Of a stretch of DNA of 64,000 nt, positions 1 to 8,706 are shown piece after piece (the first letter of the stretch is position 1; each line of letters starts with the position of its first letter). Both the position numbers and the translations under genes were made by a program. The stretch lies in contig NZ_FNEB01000001.1 in NCBI RefSeq assembly GCF_900100005.1, positions 124,001-188,000 of the forward strand, written 5' to 3'. The notes beneath the pieces were generated by a model. The model did not search any database and was not told the origin of the DNA. It saw nothing but the letters and a program-made list of their open reading frames with translations. The stretch is from Lutimaribacter saemankumensis. GTDB lineage: Bacteria > Pseudomonadota > Alphaproteobacteria > Rhodobacterales > Rhodobacteraceae.

Positions 1-50
1 GGATGAGCGACCGGCAGCGGGCGATCTATACCAGGGGCACGGGTGGATGA
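1..50 (+). CDS. 3' end of an upstream gene (partial)
   Basis: Frame 3 is open from the window edge to a TGA at 48-50, and that stop overlaps the ATG at 47-49 of the next gene in an ATGA arrangement typical of translationally coupled genes here. Only about 15 residues are visible, ending in '...AIYTRGTGG'. The product cannot be identified from so little. In related alphaproteobacteria an OlsB-type N-acyltransferase often precedes a PlsC-like gene, so olsB is a guess from context only. Confidence 0.35.
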   Translation, partial: MSDRQRAIYTRGTGG

Positions 51-877
51 TGCCCGAATGGGACATGCCGCCGGAGCCGGCGCACGAACGGATACCGGTC
101 ATGGGCTGGGTCAGGGTCTTTCTGCGCGGTCTGGCGCTGATCGCCGTGATCGGCGTGTGCCTGGGGCTGATGTTCGTCGGCCATTACCTGATCGAGCGGC
201 CATTCTATGGTAAGAAACGGCCGCTAACCCCTTATCTTACCGTGTTTGTTTGCCGATCCGCCTTTATCATCCTCGGCATGAAATACAGCCGCAGGGGGGC
301 GCGGATGGATCAGCGGGGGGCGGTGGTGGCGAACCATTCCTCGTGGCTGGATATCTTCACGCTGAACGCGGGCAAACGGATCTATTTCGTCTCCAAGGCC
401 GAGGTGGCGGGCTGGCCGGGGATCGGCACGTTGGCCAAGGCGACCGGCACGGTGTTCATCAACCGCGACCGCCGCGATGCGCGCAAACAGCAGGACATCT
501 TCGAGGATCGTCTGCTGGCGGGCCACAAGCTGCTGTTTTTCCCTGAAGGCACCTCCACTGACGGGATGGTGGTTTTGCCTTTTAAAACAACGCTTTTCCA
601 GGCGTTCTTTTCGGATCATCTGCGCCACGAAATGCACATCCAGCCTTGCACCGTTGTCTACCGCGCGCCTGAAGGGGCCGATCCGCGGTTTTACGGATGG
701 TGGGGCGATATGGAGTTCGGGCCGCATCTTCTGAAGGTGCTGGCAGCCCCGAAACAAGGCGCGGTCGAAGTGATTTATCACGAACCTGTGCGGGTGGATG
801 ACTTTCCAAACCGCAAGTCGCTGGCGGCCCATCTGGAGGATGCAGTCAGGGCCGGAATGCCGCCCGAAAGGCGTTAA
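47..877 (+). CDS. 1-acyl-glycerol-3-phosphate / lyso-ornithine-lipid O-acyltransferase (PlsC family)
   Basis: A membrane acyltransferase that would transfer a fatty acyl chain to the free hydroxyl of a lysolipid. The PlsC signatures are present: H-x4-D as 'NHSSWLD' (His97, Asp102), the second block 'VFINRDRR' near residues 136-143, and 'FPEGTS' at 165-170. One hydrophobic segment at about residues 24-46 would anchor it in the inner membrane. The ATG at 47 follows an AGGGG at 33-37; a second ATG at 50 is possible. The ATGA overlap with the upstream frame suggests an operon. If that gene is olsB, this would be OlsA (ornithine-lipid synthesis) rather than PlsC; sequence alone does not decide. 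Family assignment is firm, substrate is not. Confidence 0.85.
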   Translation: MMPEWDMPPEPAHERIPVMGWVRVFLRGLALIAVIGVCLGLMFVGHYLIERPFYGKKRPLTPYLTVFVCRSAFIILGMKYSRRGARMDQRGAVVANHSSWLDIFTLNAGKRIYFVSKAEVAGWPGIGTLAKATGTVFINRDRRDARKQQDIFEDRLLAGHKLLFFPEGTSTDGMVVLPFKTTLFQAFFSDHLRHEMHIQPCTVVYRAPEGADPRFYGWWGDMEFGPHLLKVLAAPKQGAVEVIYHEPVRVDDFPNRKSLAAHLEDAVRAGMPPERR

Positions 878-882
878 TCCGC

Positions 883-1053
883 GCGGTTCGAGGCCGAAAC
901 CGCGCAGTTCCTGACAAATGACGACCGGAAATCGCGCGGTTTGACGGAGATACCGCGCTGATTTTGCCGTCGGCGCAGGGGATTTTCTGCCGTCCCGTCG
1001 CGATTTTACGTAGTCCCGGGCAAAACCGCGCGATTGTTAACGGAAACCGCGCG
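883..1053. repeat. cluster of AACCGCGC-type short repeats
   Basis: The convergent gap between the acyltransferase and the ThiE-like gene carries AACCGCGCAGTT (898-909), an inverted copy of AAACCGCGCGATTT (929-942), AAAACCGCGCGATT (1022-1035) and AAACCGCGCG (1044-1053), plus weaker variants at about 883 and 951. The same 12-mer and the same 14-mer recur at 52025-52036 and 52002-52015. Spacing is irregular, so this is not a CRISPR array. No start codon or promoter need is evident here. The role is unknown. Confidence 0.6.
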
Positions 1054-1059
1054 GGCGGA

Positions 1060-1680
1060 TCAGCCCATCGCCGCCTTGAGTGCGGCCAGTTCCGACGCCG
1101 GATCGCCGGCGCCCCAGATCTCGGACCCGATGGCGAAGAAATCGGTCACCGGGGCAAGGTCGCGGATGATCTCGGGTGTCAGGCCGCCTTCGGCCACGAC
1201 CGGCAGTTCGATCATCAGCGACCACCATTCGAACATTTCGCGGTCGGCCAGCGTGCCGTCGCCCAGGCTGGCGCCGGACAGCGGGCCGAAGCTGACGTAA
1301 TCGGCGCCGGCTTCGCCCGCGTTCATGCCGTCATGGCGCGATGCGCCGCAGAACGCGCCGACGATGGCGTCCTCGCCCAGTTCCTTGCGCGCCTTGCGCA
1401 CGTTGCGCGCGCCGTCGGGCAGGTGGACCCCATCGAGGCCCAGACGTTCGACCATCAGGATATGGCTGTCGATCACCAGCGCCACGTCGCGGGCATGGGT
1501 GACCTCGCGCAGGGCGTCGGCCGCACGCGCGATGCGATCCTCGTCGCGGGTGGCGAGGCTGAGGCGCACGCACGCCACATCATGGCTGTCCAGCACCCCG
1601 GCCAGCGCGTCGGGAAACCGGCTGAGTTCGAATTCGGGCGGGGTGACGAGGTAGATTTGCGGCTGCTCGGCTTGGGCCAT
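1060..1680 (-). CDS. ThiE/TenI-like (TMP-synthase fold) protein
   Basis: A protein of 206 residues with the TIM-barrel layout of thiamine-phosphate synthase: 'GVHLPDG', 'GADYVSFGP' and a C-terminal 'VVAEGGLT' phosphate-binding loop are recognisable. Several canonical ThiE positions differ: the early block reads 'CVRLSLATRD' where a Q-L-R-x-K pattern is usual, and the block after 'FGP' reads 'LSGASLGD' without the usual threonine/lysine pattern. It may be a diverged ThiE, a TenI-type relative or something else. I chose the ATG at 1680 because AGGAG lies 8 bases upstream; a longer start at 1695 has no such site. Divergent from trmJ, with a shared 155-bp promoter gap. Confidence 0.7.
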   Translation of the reverse strand: MAQAEQPQIYLVTPPEFELSRFPDALAGVLDSHDVACVRLSLATRDEDRIARAADALREVTHARDVALVIDSHILMVERLGLDGVHLPDGARNVRKARKELGEDAIVGAFCGASRHDGMNAGEAGADYVSFGPLSGASLGDGTLADREMFEWWSLMIELPVVAEGGLTPEIIRDLAPVTDFFAIGSEIWGAGDPASELAALKAAMG

Positions 1681-1835
1681 GATGCGCTCCTGCACTTGGT
1701 CTGGCCCCTATAGCGCGGAAAAGGCCTGTGCGCCAAGGGGGTTAGGCCCAAGATGCCCGGCCTGCGCGCCGGCGGGGTCTTTTCACCCGCCCGGCTTTCC
1801 CCTAACACGGCGCGTGACCCGAAACGGAGCGACCC

Positions 1836-2579
1836 ATGCCAACAGATCGACAGCAGCCGGCCTTTGTCCTCGTGCGCCCGCAGATGGGCGAGAATATCGG
1901 GGGCGCGGCGCGGGCGATGTGGAATTTCGGACTGGACCGGATGCGCGTCGTGGCCCCGCGCGACGGCTGGCCCAACCAGCGGGCCGTGGCCATGGCGAGC
2001 GGCGCGGGCCGCCTGCTGGATGAGGCGATGCTGTGTGCCGACCTGCCCGAGGCTTTGGCCGACCGCACCTACACCTATGCCACCACGGCGCGCCCGCGGG
2101 GGCTGACCAAGCCGGTGTTCAGCCCCGAGGCCGCGATGAAGGATGCCGCCGCGCGCATCGCCGCGGGCGAAAAGGTGGCGGTGATTTTCGGCCCCGAACG
2201 CGCGGGCCTGGAAAACGAGGACATCGCCCAGGCCAACGCGATCATCTCGGTTCCCGTGAACCCCGAATTTCCGTCGCTGAACCTGGCGCAATGCGTGTTG
2301 CTGACGGGCTATGAATGGCGCCGCCAGGTGGCCGAGACCGCCCATGAAAGCGACGATATGGGCCGCACCGAATGGGCCACCGGGCTGGAAGTGGAAAAGC
2401 TGGCCGCACATTACGAGGAACGCCTGCAGGAGGCCGGGTTCTTTTTCCCCGAGGCAAAGGCCGAGGGCATGAAGACGAACCTGCGCAATCTGTGGTCGCG
2501 GATGCGCATGACCCGCGCAGATGTGCAGATGCTCCACGGTATCATGCGTCAAATGGTGCGCTGGAAAGAGCGCGGATAA
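1836..2579 (+). CDS. trmJ: tRNA (cytidine/uridine-2'-O-)-methyltransferase, TrmJ-like SPOUT enzyme
   Basis: An SPOUT-fold RNA 2'-O-ribose methyltransferase using S-adenosylmethionine. All three SpoU motifs are present: motif 1 'GENIGGAARAMWNFG' (residues 18-32), motif 2 'VIFGPERAGLENED' and motif 3 'PVNPEFPSLNLAQCVLL', whose knotted loop binds SAM. At 247 residues it matches TrmJ, which modifies position 32 of the tRNA anticodon loop in E. coli; the exact target here is inferred. The start at 1836 has GGAG (about 1825) upstream. It stands 67 bp before the heme A synthase gene on the same strand. Confidence 0.88.
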   Translation: MPTDRQQPAFVLVRPQMGENIGGAARAMWNFGLDRMRVVAPRDGWPNQRAVAMASGAGRLLDEAMLCADLPEALADRTYTYATTARPRGLTKPVFSPEAAMKDAAARIAAGEKVAVIFGPERAGLENEDIAQANAIISVPVNPEFPSLNLAQCVLLTGYEWRRQVAETAHESDDMGRTEWATGLEVEKLAAHYEERLQEAGFFFPEAKAEGMKTNLRNLWSRMRMTRADVQMLHGIMRQMVRWKERG

Positions 2580-2646
2580 CCCGTATCTGACTGGACGGCG
2601 CGGGGCGCGCGTCTTACCTTTCGCGCAAGTCATTCGGAGGCAGGGA

Positions 2647-3786
2647 ATGAGCGGAAAACGCAGCATTTTCGAAGAGGTTGAAAGCCGCGAGGCGGTGGCC
2701 GAACCGCAGGGCGGGTTCATCGACAAGGCAGGACGGCGCGGGGCGCGCGGGGCAATTCGGGTCTGGCTGATGCTCTTGTTCGCGCTGGTCATGGTGATGA
2801 TCGCCGTGGGTGGGCTGACGCGACTGACCGACAGCGGATTGTCGATCACCGAATGGGCGCCGATCCGGGGCGCGATCCCGCCGATGACCGAGGCCCATTG
2901 GATGGCCGAGTTCGAGAAATACAAGGCCATCCCGGAATTCCAGATCCAGAACCAGTGGATGGAACTGCACGATTTCAAGGTAATCTACTGGTGGGAATGG
3001 GGCCATCGCCAGCTTGGCCGCGTGATCGGCCTGGTCTGGGCGCTGGGGTTCCTTGGCTTTCTCGTGACCCGCAAGATCCCCGCCGGCTGGACGGGGCGGC
3101 TTTTTTTCCTGGGCGTGCTGGGTGGCCTGCAGGGGGCGATCGGCTGGTGGATGGTGTCGTCCGGTCTGACCGGGTCGATGACCGATGTGGCCAGCTACCG
3201 GCTGGCGACGCATCTGGGGCTGGCCTTCGTGATCCTGGGGTTCATCGCCTGGTACGTGTTCCTGCTGGGCCGCGAAGAGCGCGAGCTGATGCAGGCGCGG
3301 CGTCTGAAAGAGGGCAAGCTTTGGGGGATGTCGACGGGCTGGCTGCATTTCGCGTTCCTGCAAATCCTGCTGGGCGCTCTGGTCGCCGGGATCGACGCCG
3401 GGCGCAGCTATACCGACTGGCCGCTGATGGGCGGGCAGATCATCCCGCCCGATCCGTTCCTGTTCGAACCGGCCTGGCGCAATTTCTTTGAAAATCCGGG
3501 GCTGGTGCAATTCATCCACCGGGTGACAGGTTACCTGCTGCTGGCGTTTGCGGTGGTGGTCTGGCTGCGCGGCCGCAAGAGCGCGCATGGCGTCACGCGC
3601 ACCGCCTTTACCGCCGCGTTCATCGCGCTGGTGGCGCAGGTGGTGCTGGGCATTTTCACCGTGATCACCGGCGCACCGTGGCAGGTGGCGATCGTGCACC
3701 AGGTGCTGGCCGTCATCGTCTGGGTGCTGATCCTGCGGGCGCGGTTCCTGTCGGGCTATCCCGTCGCACAATCCATTCGGGGGTAA
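2647..3786 (+). CDS. ctaA: heme A synthase (COX15/CtaA)
   Basis: An integral membrane mono-oxygenase that oxidises the C8 methyl of heme O to the formyl group of heme A, needed for aa3-type cytochrome oxidase. The 379-residue protein has about eight hydrophobic helices and the four expected histidine contexts: 'WEWGHRQLGR', 'ATHLGLAF', 'QFIHRVTGY' and 'AIVHQVLA'. 'GGLTRLTDSGLSITEW' after the first helix is a COX15 hallmark. The frame is open further upstream, but the ATG at 2647 has GGAGG at 2636-2640 and a typical N-terminus, so longer starts are rejected. The M32 peptidase gene follows after 6 bp, so co-transcription is likely. Confidence 0.93.
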   Translation: MSGKRSIFEEVESREAVAEPQGGFIDKAGRRGARGAIRVWLMLLFALVMVMIAVGGLTRLTDSGLSITEWAPIRGAIPPMTEAHWMAEFEKYKAIPEFQIQNQWMELHDFKVIYWWEWGHRQLGRVIGLVWALGFLGFLVTRKIPAGWTGRLFFLGVLGGLQGAIGWWMVSSGLTGSMTDVASYRLATHLGLAFVILGFIAWYVFLLGREERELMQARRLKEGKLWGMSTGWLHFAFLQILLGALVAGIDAGRSYTDWPLMGGQIIPPDPFLFEPAWRNFFENPGLVQFIHRVTGYLLLAFAVVVWLRGRKSAHGVTRTAFTAAFIALVAQVVLGIFTVITGAPWQVAIVHQVLAVIVWVLILRARFLSGYPVAQSIRG

Positions 3787-3792
3787 GCAGGT

Positions 3793-5268
3793 ATGAGTGC
3801 CTTTGACGATCTGATGGCGCATGAGCGCCAGACCCAGGCCCTTTCCCAGGTCGCCGGCCGGCTGGGCTGGGACCAGGAAACCGTGATGCCGCGCGGGGCG
3901 GGCGCACAGCGGGCCGAAGAGATGGCCGCCGTGGCCGCCATCCTGCACGAGCGCCGCACCAGCCCTGCCGTGGGCGACTGGCTGGCCGCGATCGACGATG
4001 CCGCGCTGGATGCGGTGGGGCAGGCGCAGATGCGCCATATCCGCCGCGACTACGCCCGTGCGACGCGCCTGCCTGCCGCGCTTGCGGCCGAGATCGCACG
4101 TACCCGGAGCCTCGCCCATCAACGCTGGGCCGAGGCGCGCGGGGCCGAGGACGTGGCCCATTTCCTGCCGATGCTGGAGCGGATGATCGAGCTGAAGCGG
4201 CAGGAAGGCGCGGCGCTGGCCGATGGCGGCGATCCCTATGACGCGCTGTTGCAGGATTACGAACCGGGCGCGACCGCCGCCGGGCTGGAGGCGATGTTCG
4301 GCGCGCTGCGCCCGCGGCTTGTGGCGCTTCGGGCGGCCTGTCTGGAAAAGCCCGCCCCGGAGGCGCTGAGCGGCGATTATGACGAATCCGCGCAGATGCG
4401 CCTGTCGCGGGTGCTGGCGAAGACATTCGGCTATGACATGGCGCGCGGGCGCGTGGACAAGGCGGTGCATCCGTTCAGTTCAGGCTCGGGCGACGATGTG
4501 CGCATTACCACGCGCACCAATCCTGCCGACCCGTTCAACTGCTTCTACTCCACCATCCACGAGGTCGGTCACGCCGCCTATGAGCAGGGGATCGACCCGG
4601 CCTATGGGCTGACGCCGTTGGGGCAGGGCGTGTCGATGGGCGTGCATGAAAGCCAGTCGCGCATCTACGAAAACCAGCTTGGACGGTCGCGTGCGTTCAC
4701 CGGCTGGCTGTATGAGCGGATGCGCGAGGCGTTCGGCGATCTGGGGCTGGCGGGGCCGGATGCGTTCTATGCCGCCGTCAACGCGCTGAAACCCGGCTAT
4801 ATCCGCACCGAGGCCGACGAGGTGCAGTATAACCTGCATGTCCTGCTGCGGTTCGACCTTGAGCGCGACCTGATCGCCGGAAAGCTGGAGGCGGCGGACC
4901 TTGAAGAGGCGTGGAACGCCCGGTTCGAGGCCGATTTCGGCTATGCGGTGGACAAGCCGTCGAATGGCTGCCTGCAGGATGTGCATTGGTCCGAGGGGCT
5001 GTTCGGCTATTTCCCGACCTACACGCTGGGCAATGTCTATGCCGGTTGCCTGATGCAGGCGCTCCGCGCGGCCGTGCCCGATTGGGAGGCGCAACTGGCC
5101 GAGGGCGATCTGTCGGGCGTGACCGGGTGGCTGCGCGAGAACGTGCAGCGACACGGCGGGCTTTACGAGCCGCGCGAGGTGATAACGCGGGCTTGCGGAC
5201 AAGAGCCGAGCGAGGGACCGTTGCTGGAGTATCTCGAGGCGAAATTCGGCGCGCTTTACGGGGTATAA
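3793..5268 (+). CDS. metallocarboxypeptidase, family M32 (Taq carboxypeptidase type)
   Basis: A cytosolic zinc/cobalt carboxypeptidase that removes C-terminal residues from peptides. The metal site is clear: 'HEVGH' (His256, Glu257, His260) and the second-ligand block 'HESQSR' with Glu286. Length (491 residues) fits M32 enzymes, which lack signal peptides, and none is seen. It starts 6 bp after the heme A synthase gene. It converges on gyrA with a 127-bp gap rich in inverted repeats. The physiological substrate is unknown. Confidence 0.92.
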   Translation: MSAFDDLMAHERQTQALSQVAGRLGWDQETVMPRGAGAQRAEEMAAVAAILHERRTSPAVGDWLAAIDDAALDAVGQAQMRHIRRDYARATRLPAALAAEIARTRSLAHQRWAEARGAEDVAHFLPMLERMIELKRQEGAALADGGDPYDALLQDYEPGATAAGLEAMFGALRPRLVALRAACLEKPAPEALSGDYDESAQMRLSRVLAKTFGYDMARGRVDKAVHPFSSGSGDDVRITTRTNPADPFNCFYSTIHEVGHAAYEQGIDPAYGLTPLGQGVSMGVHESQSRIYENQLGRSRAFTGWLYERMREAFGDLGLAGPDAFYAAVNALKPGYIRTEADEVQYNLHVLLRFDLERDLIAGKLEAADLEEAWNARFEADFGYAVDKPSNGCLQDVHWSEGLFGYFPTYTLGNVYAGCLMQALRAAVPDWEAQLAEGDLSGVTGWLRENVQRHGGLYEPREVITRACGQEPSEGPLLEYLEAKFGALYGV

Positions 5269-5383
5269 GATCAGGCATTGGCCGCGCCTTTGCCTGACCA
5301 TTGCCTGCTCTTGGAACCTCGAAAGCGGTTTCGAAGGCGTGCGACGCCCGGGCTGCTCTGCGGCTGTTCCGGGCGGGTAGACT

Positions 5384-5409
5384 GCACCGAGTGGTTTATT
5401 CCTCGGTGC
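5384..5409. terminator. hairpin at the 3' end of gyrA
   Basis: Arms GCACCGAG (5384-5391) and CTCGGTGC (5402-5409) pair perfectly around a 10-base loop that contains the gyrA stop codon. Two further inverted repeats lie in the same gap: TCAGGCA/TGCCTGA at about 5272-5298 and a TCGAAA/TTTCGA pair near 5319-5335. None is followed by a long T-run on either strand, so termination between these convergent genes is plausible but not proven. Confidence 0.4.
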
Positions 5410-8143
5410 CGCCTTCGGCTTCGCCCTCGTCCTCGTCGCCCTGATCGGCGATCCATGCGACGGAAACCACCTCTTCGCCCTTGCCGGTGTTGAATACCTT
5501 GACGCCGCCGGCACTGCGCGAGCGGAAGGAAATCCCCTCGACAGGCACGCGGATCGACTGGCCCTTGGATGTGGCGAGCATGATCTGGTCGTCCAGTTCC
5601 ACCGGGAAGGACGCCACGAGCGGGCCGCCCCGCATCGCCTTGTCCATCGCGGCGACGCCCATGCCGCCACGCCCGCGCACGGGGTAGTCGTGGCTGGAGG
5701 ACAGCTTGCCGGTGCCGCCGGCGCTGATCGTGAGGATCAGGTTTTCGGCAGCCGACATTTCGGCATAGCGGTCGGCGCTCAGTTCGCCCGCCACGGCGAC
5801 ATCGTCGTCATCCGTTTCCGCATCGTCCGTCAGCCCGGCCACCGCGCGGCGCATCTTGAGATAGGCGGCGCGTTCCTCGGCCGTGGCCTCGAAATGCCGG
5901 ATCACCGACATCGACACCACCTTGTCGTCGCCCGACAGGCGGATGCCGCGCACACCGGTGGAATCGCGGCCCTTGAAGACCCGCACCTCGGTGGTGGGGA
6001 AGCGGATCGCGCGGCCGGAATCGGTGACGAGCATCACGTCATCGTCTTCCGAGCAGATGCGCGCATTCACCATTTCCACGCCCTCGGGCAGTTTCATCGC
6101 GATCTTGCCGTTGGATTTGACGTTGGTGAAATCGGACAGCGCGTTGCGCCGCACATCACCGGCGGTGGTGGCAAAAAAGATCTGCAGATCCTGCCATTCG
6201 TCCTCGGGGCGGTCGACGGGCATGATGGCCGCGATGGACACGCCGGGCTGGATCGGCAGGATGTTGACGATGGCCTTGCCCTTGGAGGTCCGCCCGCCCA
6301 GCGGCAGCCGCCAGGTTTTCAGCTTGTAGACCATGCCGTCGGTCGTGAAGACGAGCAGTTGGGTATGCGTGTTGGCGACAAAGAGGTTGGTCACCACGTC
6401 GTCGTCTTTGAGAGCGCCGCCCGAAAGGCCCTTGCCACCGCGTTTCTGCGCGCGGAAATCGGCCAGCGGCGTGCGCTTGATATAGCCGCCCTGGGTGATC
6501 GTGACGACCATGTCTTCGCGTTCGATCAGGTCCTCGTCGTCCATGTCGCCCGACCAGTCGACGATTTCGGTCCGGCGGGGGACGGCGAACTGGTCTTTCA
6601 CGTCGCGCAGTTCATCGGCGATGATGCCCATGATCCGTTCACGCGAGCCCAGGATTTCCAGGTATTCCTTGATCTTGCCGGCCAGCTCTTCGAGCTCGTC
6701 GGTGACTTCCTTGACGCCGAGTTGCGTCAGGCGCTGGAGCCGCAGGTCGAGGATCGCGCGGGCCTGCGCCTCGGACAGGTTGTAGGTGCCGTCCTCGTTC
6801 GCGGTATGGGTCGGATCGTCGATCAGCGCGATATAGGGCAGGATGTCCTGCGCGGGCCAGCGGCGGGTCATCAGCTTTTCGCGGGCTTCGGCGGCATCGG
6901 CCGAGGCGCGGATCGTGGCCACGACCTCGTCCACGTTGCTGACGGCGACGGCCAGGCCACACAGGATGTGGCTGCGTTCGCGGGCCTTGCGCAGGTCATA
7001 GGCGGTGCGGCGGGCGACCACCTCTTCGCGGAAGGAAATGAACGAGGTCAGGAACCGCCGCAGCGTCAGCGTTTCGGGGCGGCCGCCATTGAGCGCCAGC
7101 ATGTTGCAGCCGAAATAGGTCTGCATCGGGGTGAAGCGGAACAGCTGGTTCAGCACCACGTCAGGGGTGGCGTCGCGCTTCAGTTCGACCACCACGCGCA
7201 CACCGTCGCGGTCGGATTCGTCCTGCACATGGGCGATGCCGTCGATCTTTTTCTCGCGCACCTGTTCGGCGATCTTTTCGATCATCGTCGACTTGTTCAC
7301 CTGGTAGGGGATTTCGTCGATGATGATGGCGTAGCGGTCCTTTCGGATCTCTTCCACGCGGGTCTTGGAGCGGATGATGACGCTGCCGCGCCCTTCGAGA
7401 TAAGCCTTGCGCGCGCCCGACCGGCCCAGAAGGATGCCGCCGGTGGGGAAATCGGGGCCGGGGATGTATTCGATCAGCTGTTCCGAGCTGAGATCGGGGT
7501 CGTCGATCAGCGCAAGCGTGGCATCCACCACCTCACCCAGGTTGTGGGGCGGGATGTTGGTGGCCATGCCGACGGCAATGCCGCCCGCGCCGTTGACCAG
7601 CATGTTGGGAAAGCGCGCGGGCAGGACGGTCGGCTCGCGGTCCTTGCCGTCGTAGTTGTCCTGGAAGTCCACGGTCTCCTTCTCGATATCCGCAAGAAGG
7701 GAGGCGGCGGGCTTGTCCATGCGCACCTCGGTGTAGCGCATGGCGGCGGGGCTATCGCCGTCCATCGAGCCGAAGTTGCCCTGGCCGTCGAGCAACGGCA
7801 GCGACATCGAGAAATCCTGCGCCATGCGCACCAGAGCGTCGTAGATCGCACTGTCGCCATGGGGGTGGTATTTGCCCATCACGTCGCCCACGGGCCGGGC
7901 CGATTTGCGATAGGACTTGTCATGCGTGTTGCCGCTTTCGTGCATCGCGTAAAGGATGCGGCGGTGCACCGGTTTCAGCCCGTCGCGCAGATCGGGAATC
8001 GCACGGCTGACGATCACCGACATCGCATAGTCGAGATAGGACGATTTCAGTTCGTCCGTGATCGAGATCGTGGGGCCATCATACGCGGGGCGTTCGGGGC
8101 CTTTTTCTTCATCGTTTTCAGGGGTTTCCGGCGTGTCGTTCAC
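5396..8143 (-). CDS. gyrA: DNA gyrase subunit A
   Basis: The breakage-reunion subunit of type IIA topoisomerase, which introduces negative supercoils with GyrB. The catalytic tyrosine is Tyr137 in 'AAMRYTE'. The quinolone-resistance region reads '[13 protein letters not shown]', with Ser98 and Asp102 at the positions equivalent to E. coli Ser83 and Asp87, so the target carries no classical resistance change. A GyrA-box 'QKRGGKG' near residue 565 marks the C-terminal DNA-wrapping domain and separates it from ParC. Total 915 residues, with the usual acidic insert ('DDAETDDDD') near residue 775. No gyrB, dnaA or recF is nearby. An AT-rich region with a strong palindrome lies upstream. Confidence 0.97.
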   Translation of the reverse strand: MNDTPETPENDEEKGPERPAYDGPTISITDELKSSYLDYAMSVIVSRAIPDLRDGLKPVHRRILYAMHESGNTHDKSYRKSARPVGDVMGKYHPHGDSAIYDALVRMAQDFSMSLPLLDGQGNFGSMDGDSPAAMRYTEVRMDKPAASLLADIEKETVDFQDNYDGKDREPTVLPARFPNMLVNGAGGIAVGMATNIPPHNLGEVVDATLALIDDPDLSSEQLIEYIPGPDFPTGGILLGRSGARKAYLEGRGSVIIRSKTRVEEIRKDRYAIIIDEIPYQVNKSTMIEKIAEQVREKKIDGIAHVQDESDRDGVRVVVELKRDATPDVVLNQLFRFTPMQTYFGCNMLALNGGRPETLTLRRFLTSFISFREEVVARRTAYDLRKARERSHILCGLAVAVSNVDEVVATIRASADAAEAREKLMTRRWPAQDILPYIALIDDPTHTANEDGTYNLSEAQARAILDLRLQRLTQLGVKEVTDELEELAGKIKEYLEILGSRERIMGIIADELRDVKDQFAVPRRTEIVDWSGDMDDEDLIEREDMVVTITQGGYIKRTPLADFRAQKRGGKGLSGGALKDDDVVTNLFVANTHTQLLVFTTDGMVYKLKTWRLPLGGRTSKGKAIVNILPIQPGVSIAAIMPVDRPEDEWQDLQIFFATTAGDVRRNALSDFTNVKSNGKIAMKLPEGVEMVNARICSEDDDVMLVTDSGRAIRFPTTEVRVFKGRDSTGVRGIRLSGDDKVVSMSVIRHFEATAEERAAYLKMRRAVAGLTDDAETDDDDVAVAGELSADRYAEMSAAENLILTISAGGTGKLSSSHDYPVRGRGGMGVAAMDKAMRGGPLVASFPVELDDQIMLATSKGQSIRVPVEGISFRSRSAGGVKVFNTGKGEEVVSVAWIADQGDEDEGEAEGGTEE

Positions 8144-8174
8144 GTGCTCTGCCCGTTCTTTTCTGGCGCTCTAC

Positions 8175-8195
8175 ATATAGTTGCCACAACTATAT
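8175..8195. promoter_or_regulatory. perfect 9+3+9 palindrome upstream of gyrA
   Basis: ATATAGTTG (8175-8183) and CAACTATAT (8187-8195) are exact reverse complements separated by CCA. The site is 32 bp upstream of the gyrA start codon in a 194-bp gap that is much more AT-rich than its surroundings and is shared with divergent usg. A related CACTATAT occurs at 8230-8237. The symmetry suggests an operator in the gyrA promoter or leader. I could not place a convincing -35/-10 pair, and the binding protein is unknown. Confidence 0.5.
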
Positions 8196-8337
8196 CAGAG
8201 CCACGATATGGGGTGCAATCAAAGACCGCCCACTATATTGGCAGCCAGCGTTGGCGACTGATAACATACTGTTTTTGTTGAAAATTAAATTTGATCGGGC
8301 ATGATTTTTCCATAACAACAGTTTTTCGAGGTTGAGG

Positions 8338-8607
8338 ATGGAAAACAGGGAAACCGAATTGCTGCTCAAGGGCTATGGCCTGACCACGGCGGAATTCTTT
8401 TACCACATGCCCGATTACGCGCATGTGCTGAACACTTTCATCTGGCAGGACTACGACCTGGCCCCGGATCATCCGCGGCTCTTCAAGTTCATCGAATTCT
8501 GGCAGGACGAGATCGAGGGCCCGCTTCATTCGGTGCGCTTTACCCACCGCAAGATGATCGCACCCGGCGAGTGGCGCAACGTGGTGGGGGAGTTCACGCT
8601 GCATTGA
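8338..8607 (+). CDS. usg: Usg-like family protein
   Basis: A small soluble protein (89 residues) whose central 'TFIWQDYDLAPDHPRLFKFI' and following 'EGPLHSVR' are typical of the Usg-like family, found in alphaproteobacteria and named after a gene upstream of trpF in Caulobacter. No biochemical function is established. The ATG at 8338 is preceded by GAGG at 8328-8331; a TTG six bases earlier (8332) is in frame but less well placed. Here it stands alone, divergent from gyrA and not next to trp genes. Confidence 0.8.
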   Translation: MENRETELLLKGYGLTTAEFFYHMPDYAHVLNTFIWQDYDLAPDHPRLFKFIEFWQDEIEGPLHSVRFTHRKMIAPGEWRNVVGEFTLH

Positions 8608-8627
8608 GGCTGGAAAGGACCGGCACC

Positions 8628-8657
8628 AAAAAAACCGGCGACGGGATGCGTCGCCGG
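8628..8657 (-). terminator. rho-independent terminator of the SYLF lipoprotein gene
   Basis: A 9-bp perfect stem (8635-8643 with 8649-8657, CCGGCGACG/CGTCGCCGG) with a 5-base loop. On the minus strand it is followed by seven T (8628-8634). It lies between the convergent usg and SYLF genes and is oriented to end transcripts of the latter. Confidence 0.85.
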
Positions 8658-8706
8658 AGATTGGCCCGGGCGGGGGGAGTGGGCCACCCGGGGTCTTTGT
8701 CTCGCG

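Noticed and set aside
883-1053. Possible CRISPR-like array
   Set aside because: The AACCGCGC units are short, irregularly spaced and partly inverted, with no spacers of constant length and no cas genes.
2614-4470. 618-codon minus-strand frame across heme A synthase and the M32 peptidase
   Set aside because: It crosses two well-supported genes, is proline/histidine/arginine-rich and has no family match that I can see.
5690-8281. 863-codon open frame on the plus strand across gyrA
   Set aside because: Antisense shadow of gyrA, low-complexity composition, no start signal; gyrA is intact on the minus strand.
8144-8337. Replication origin next to gyrA because of the AT-rich gap
   Set aside because: No dnaA, gyrB or recF nearby and no cluster of DnaA boxes (TTATCCACA-like) in the gap.
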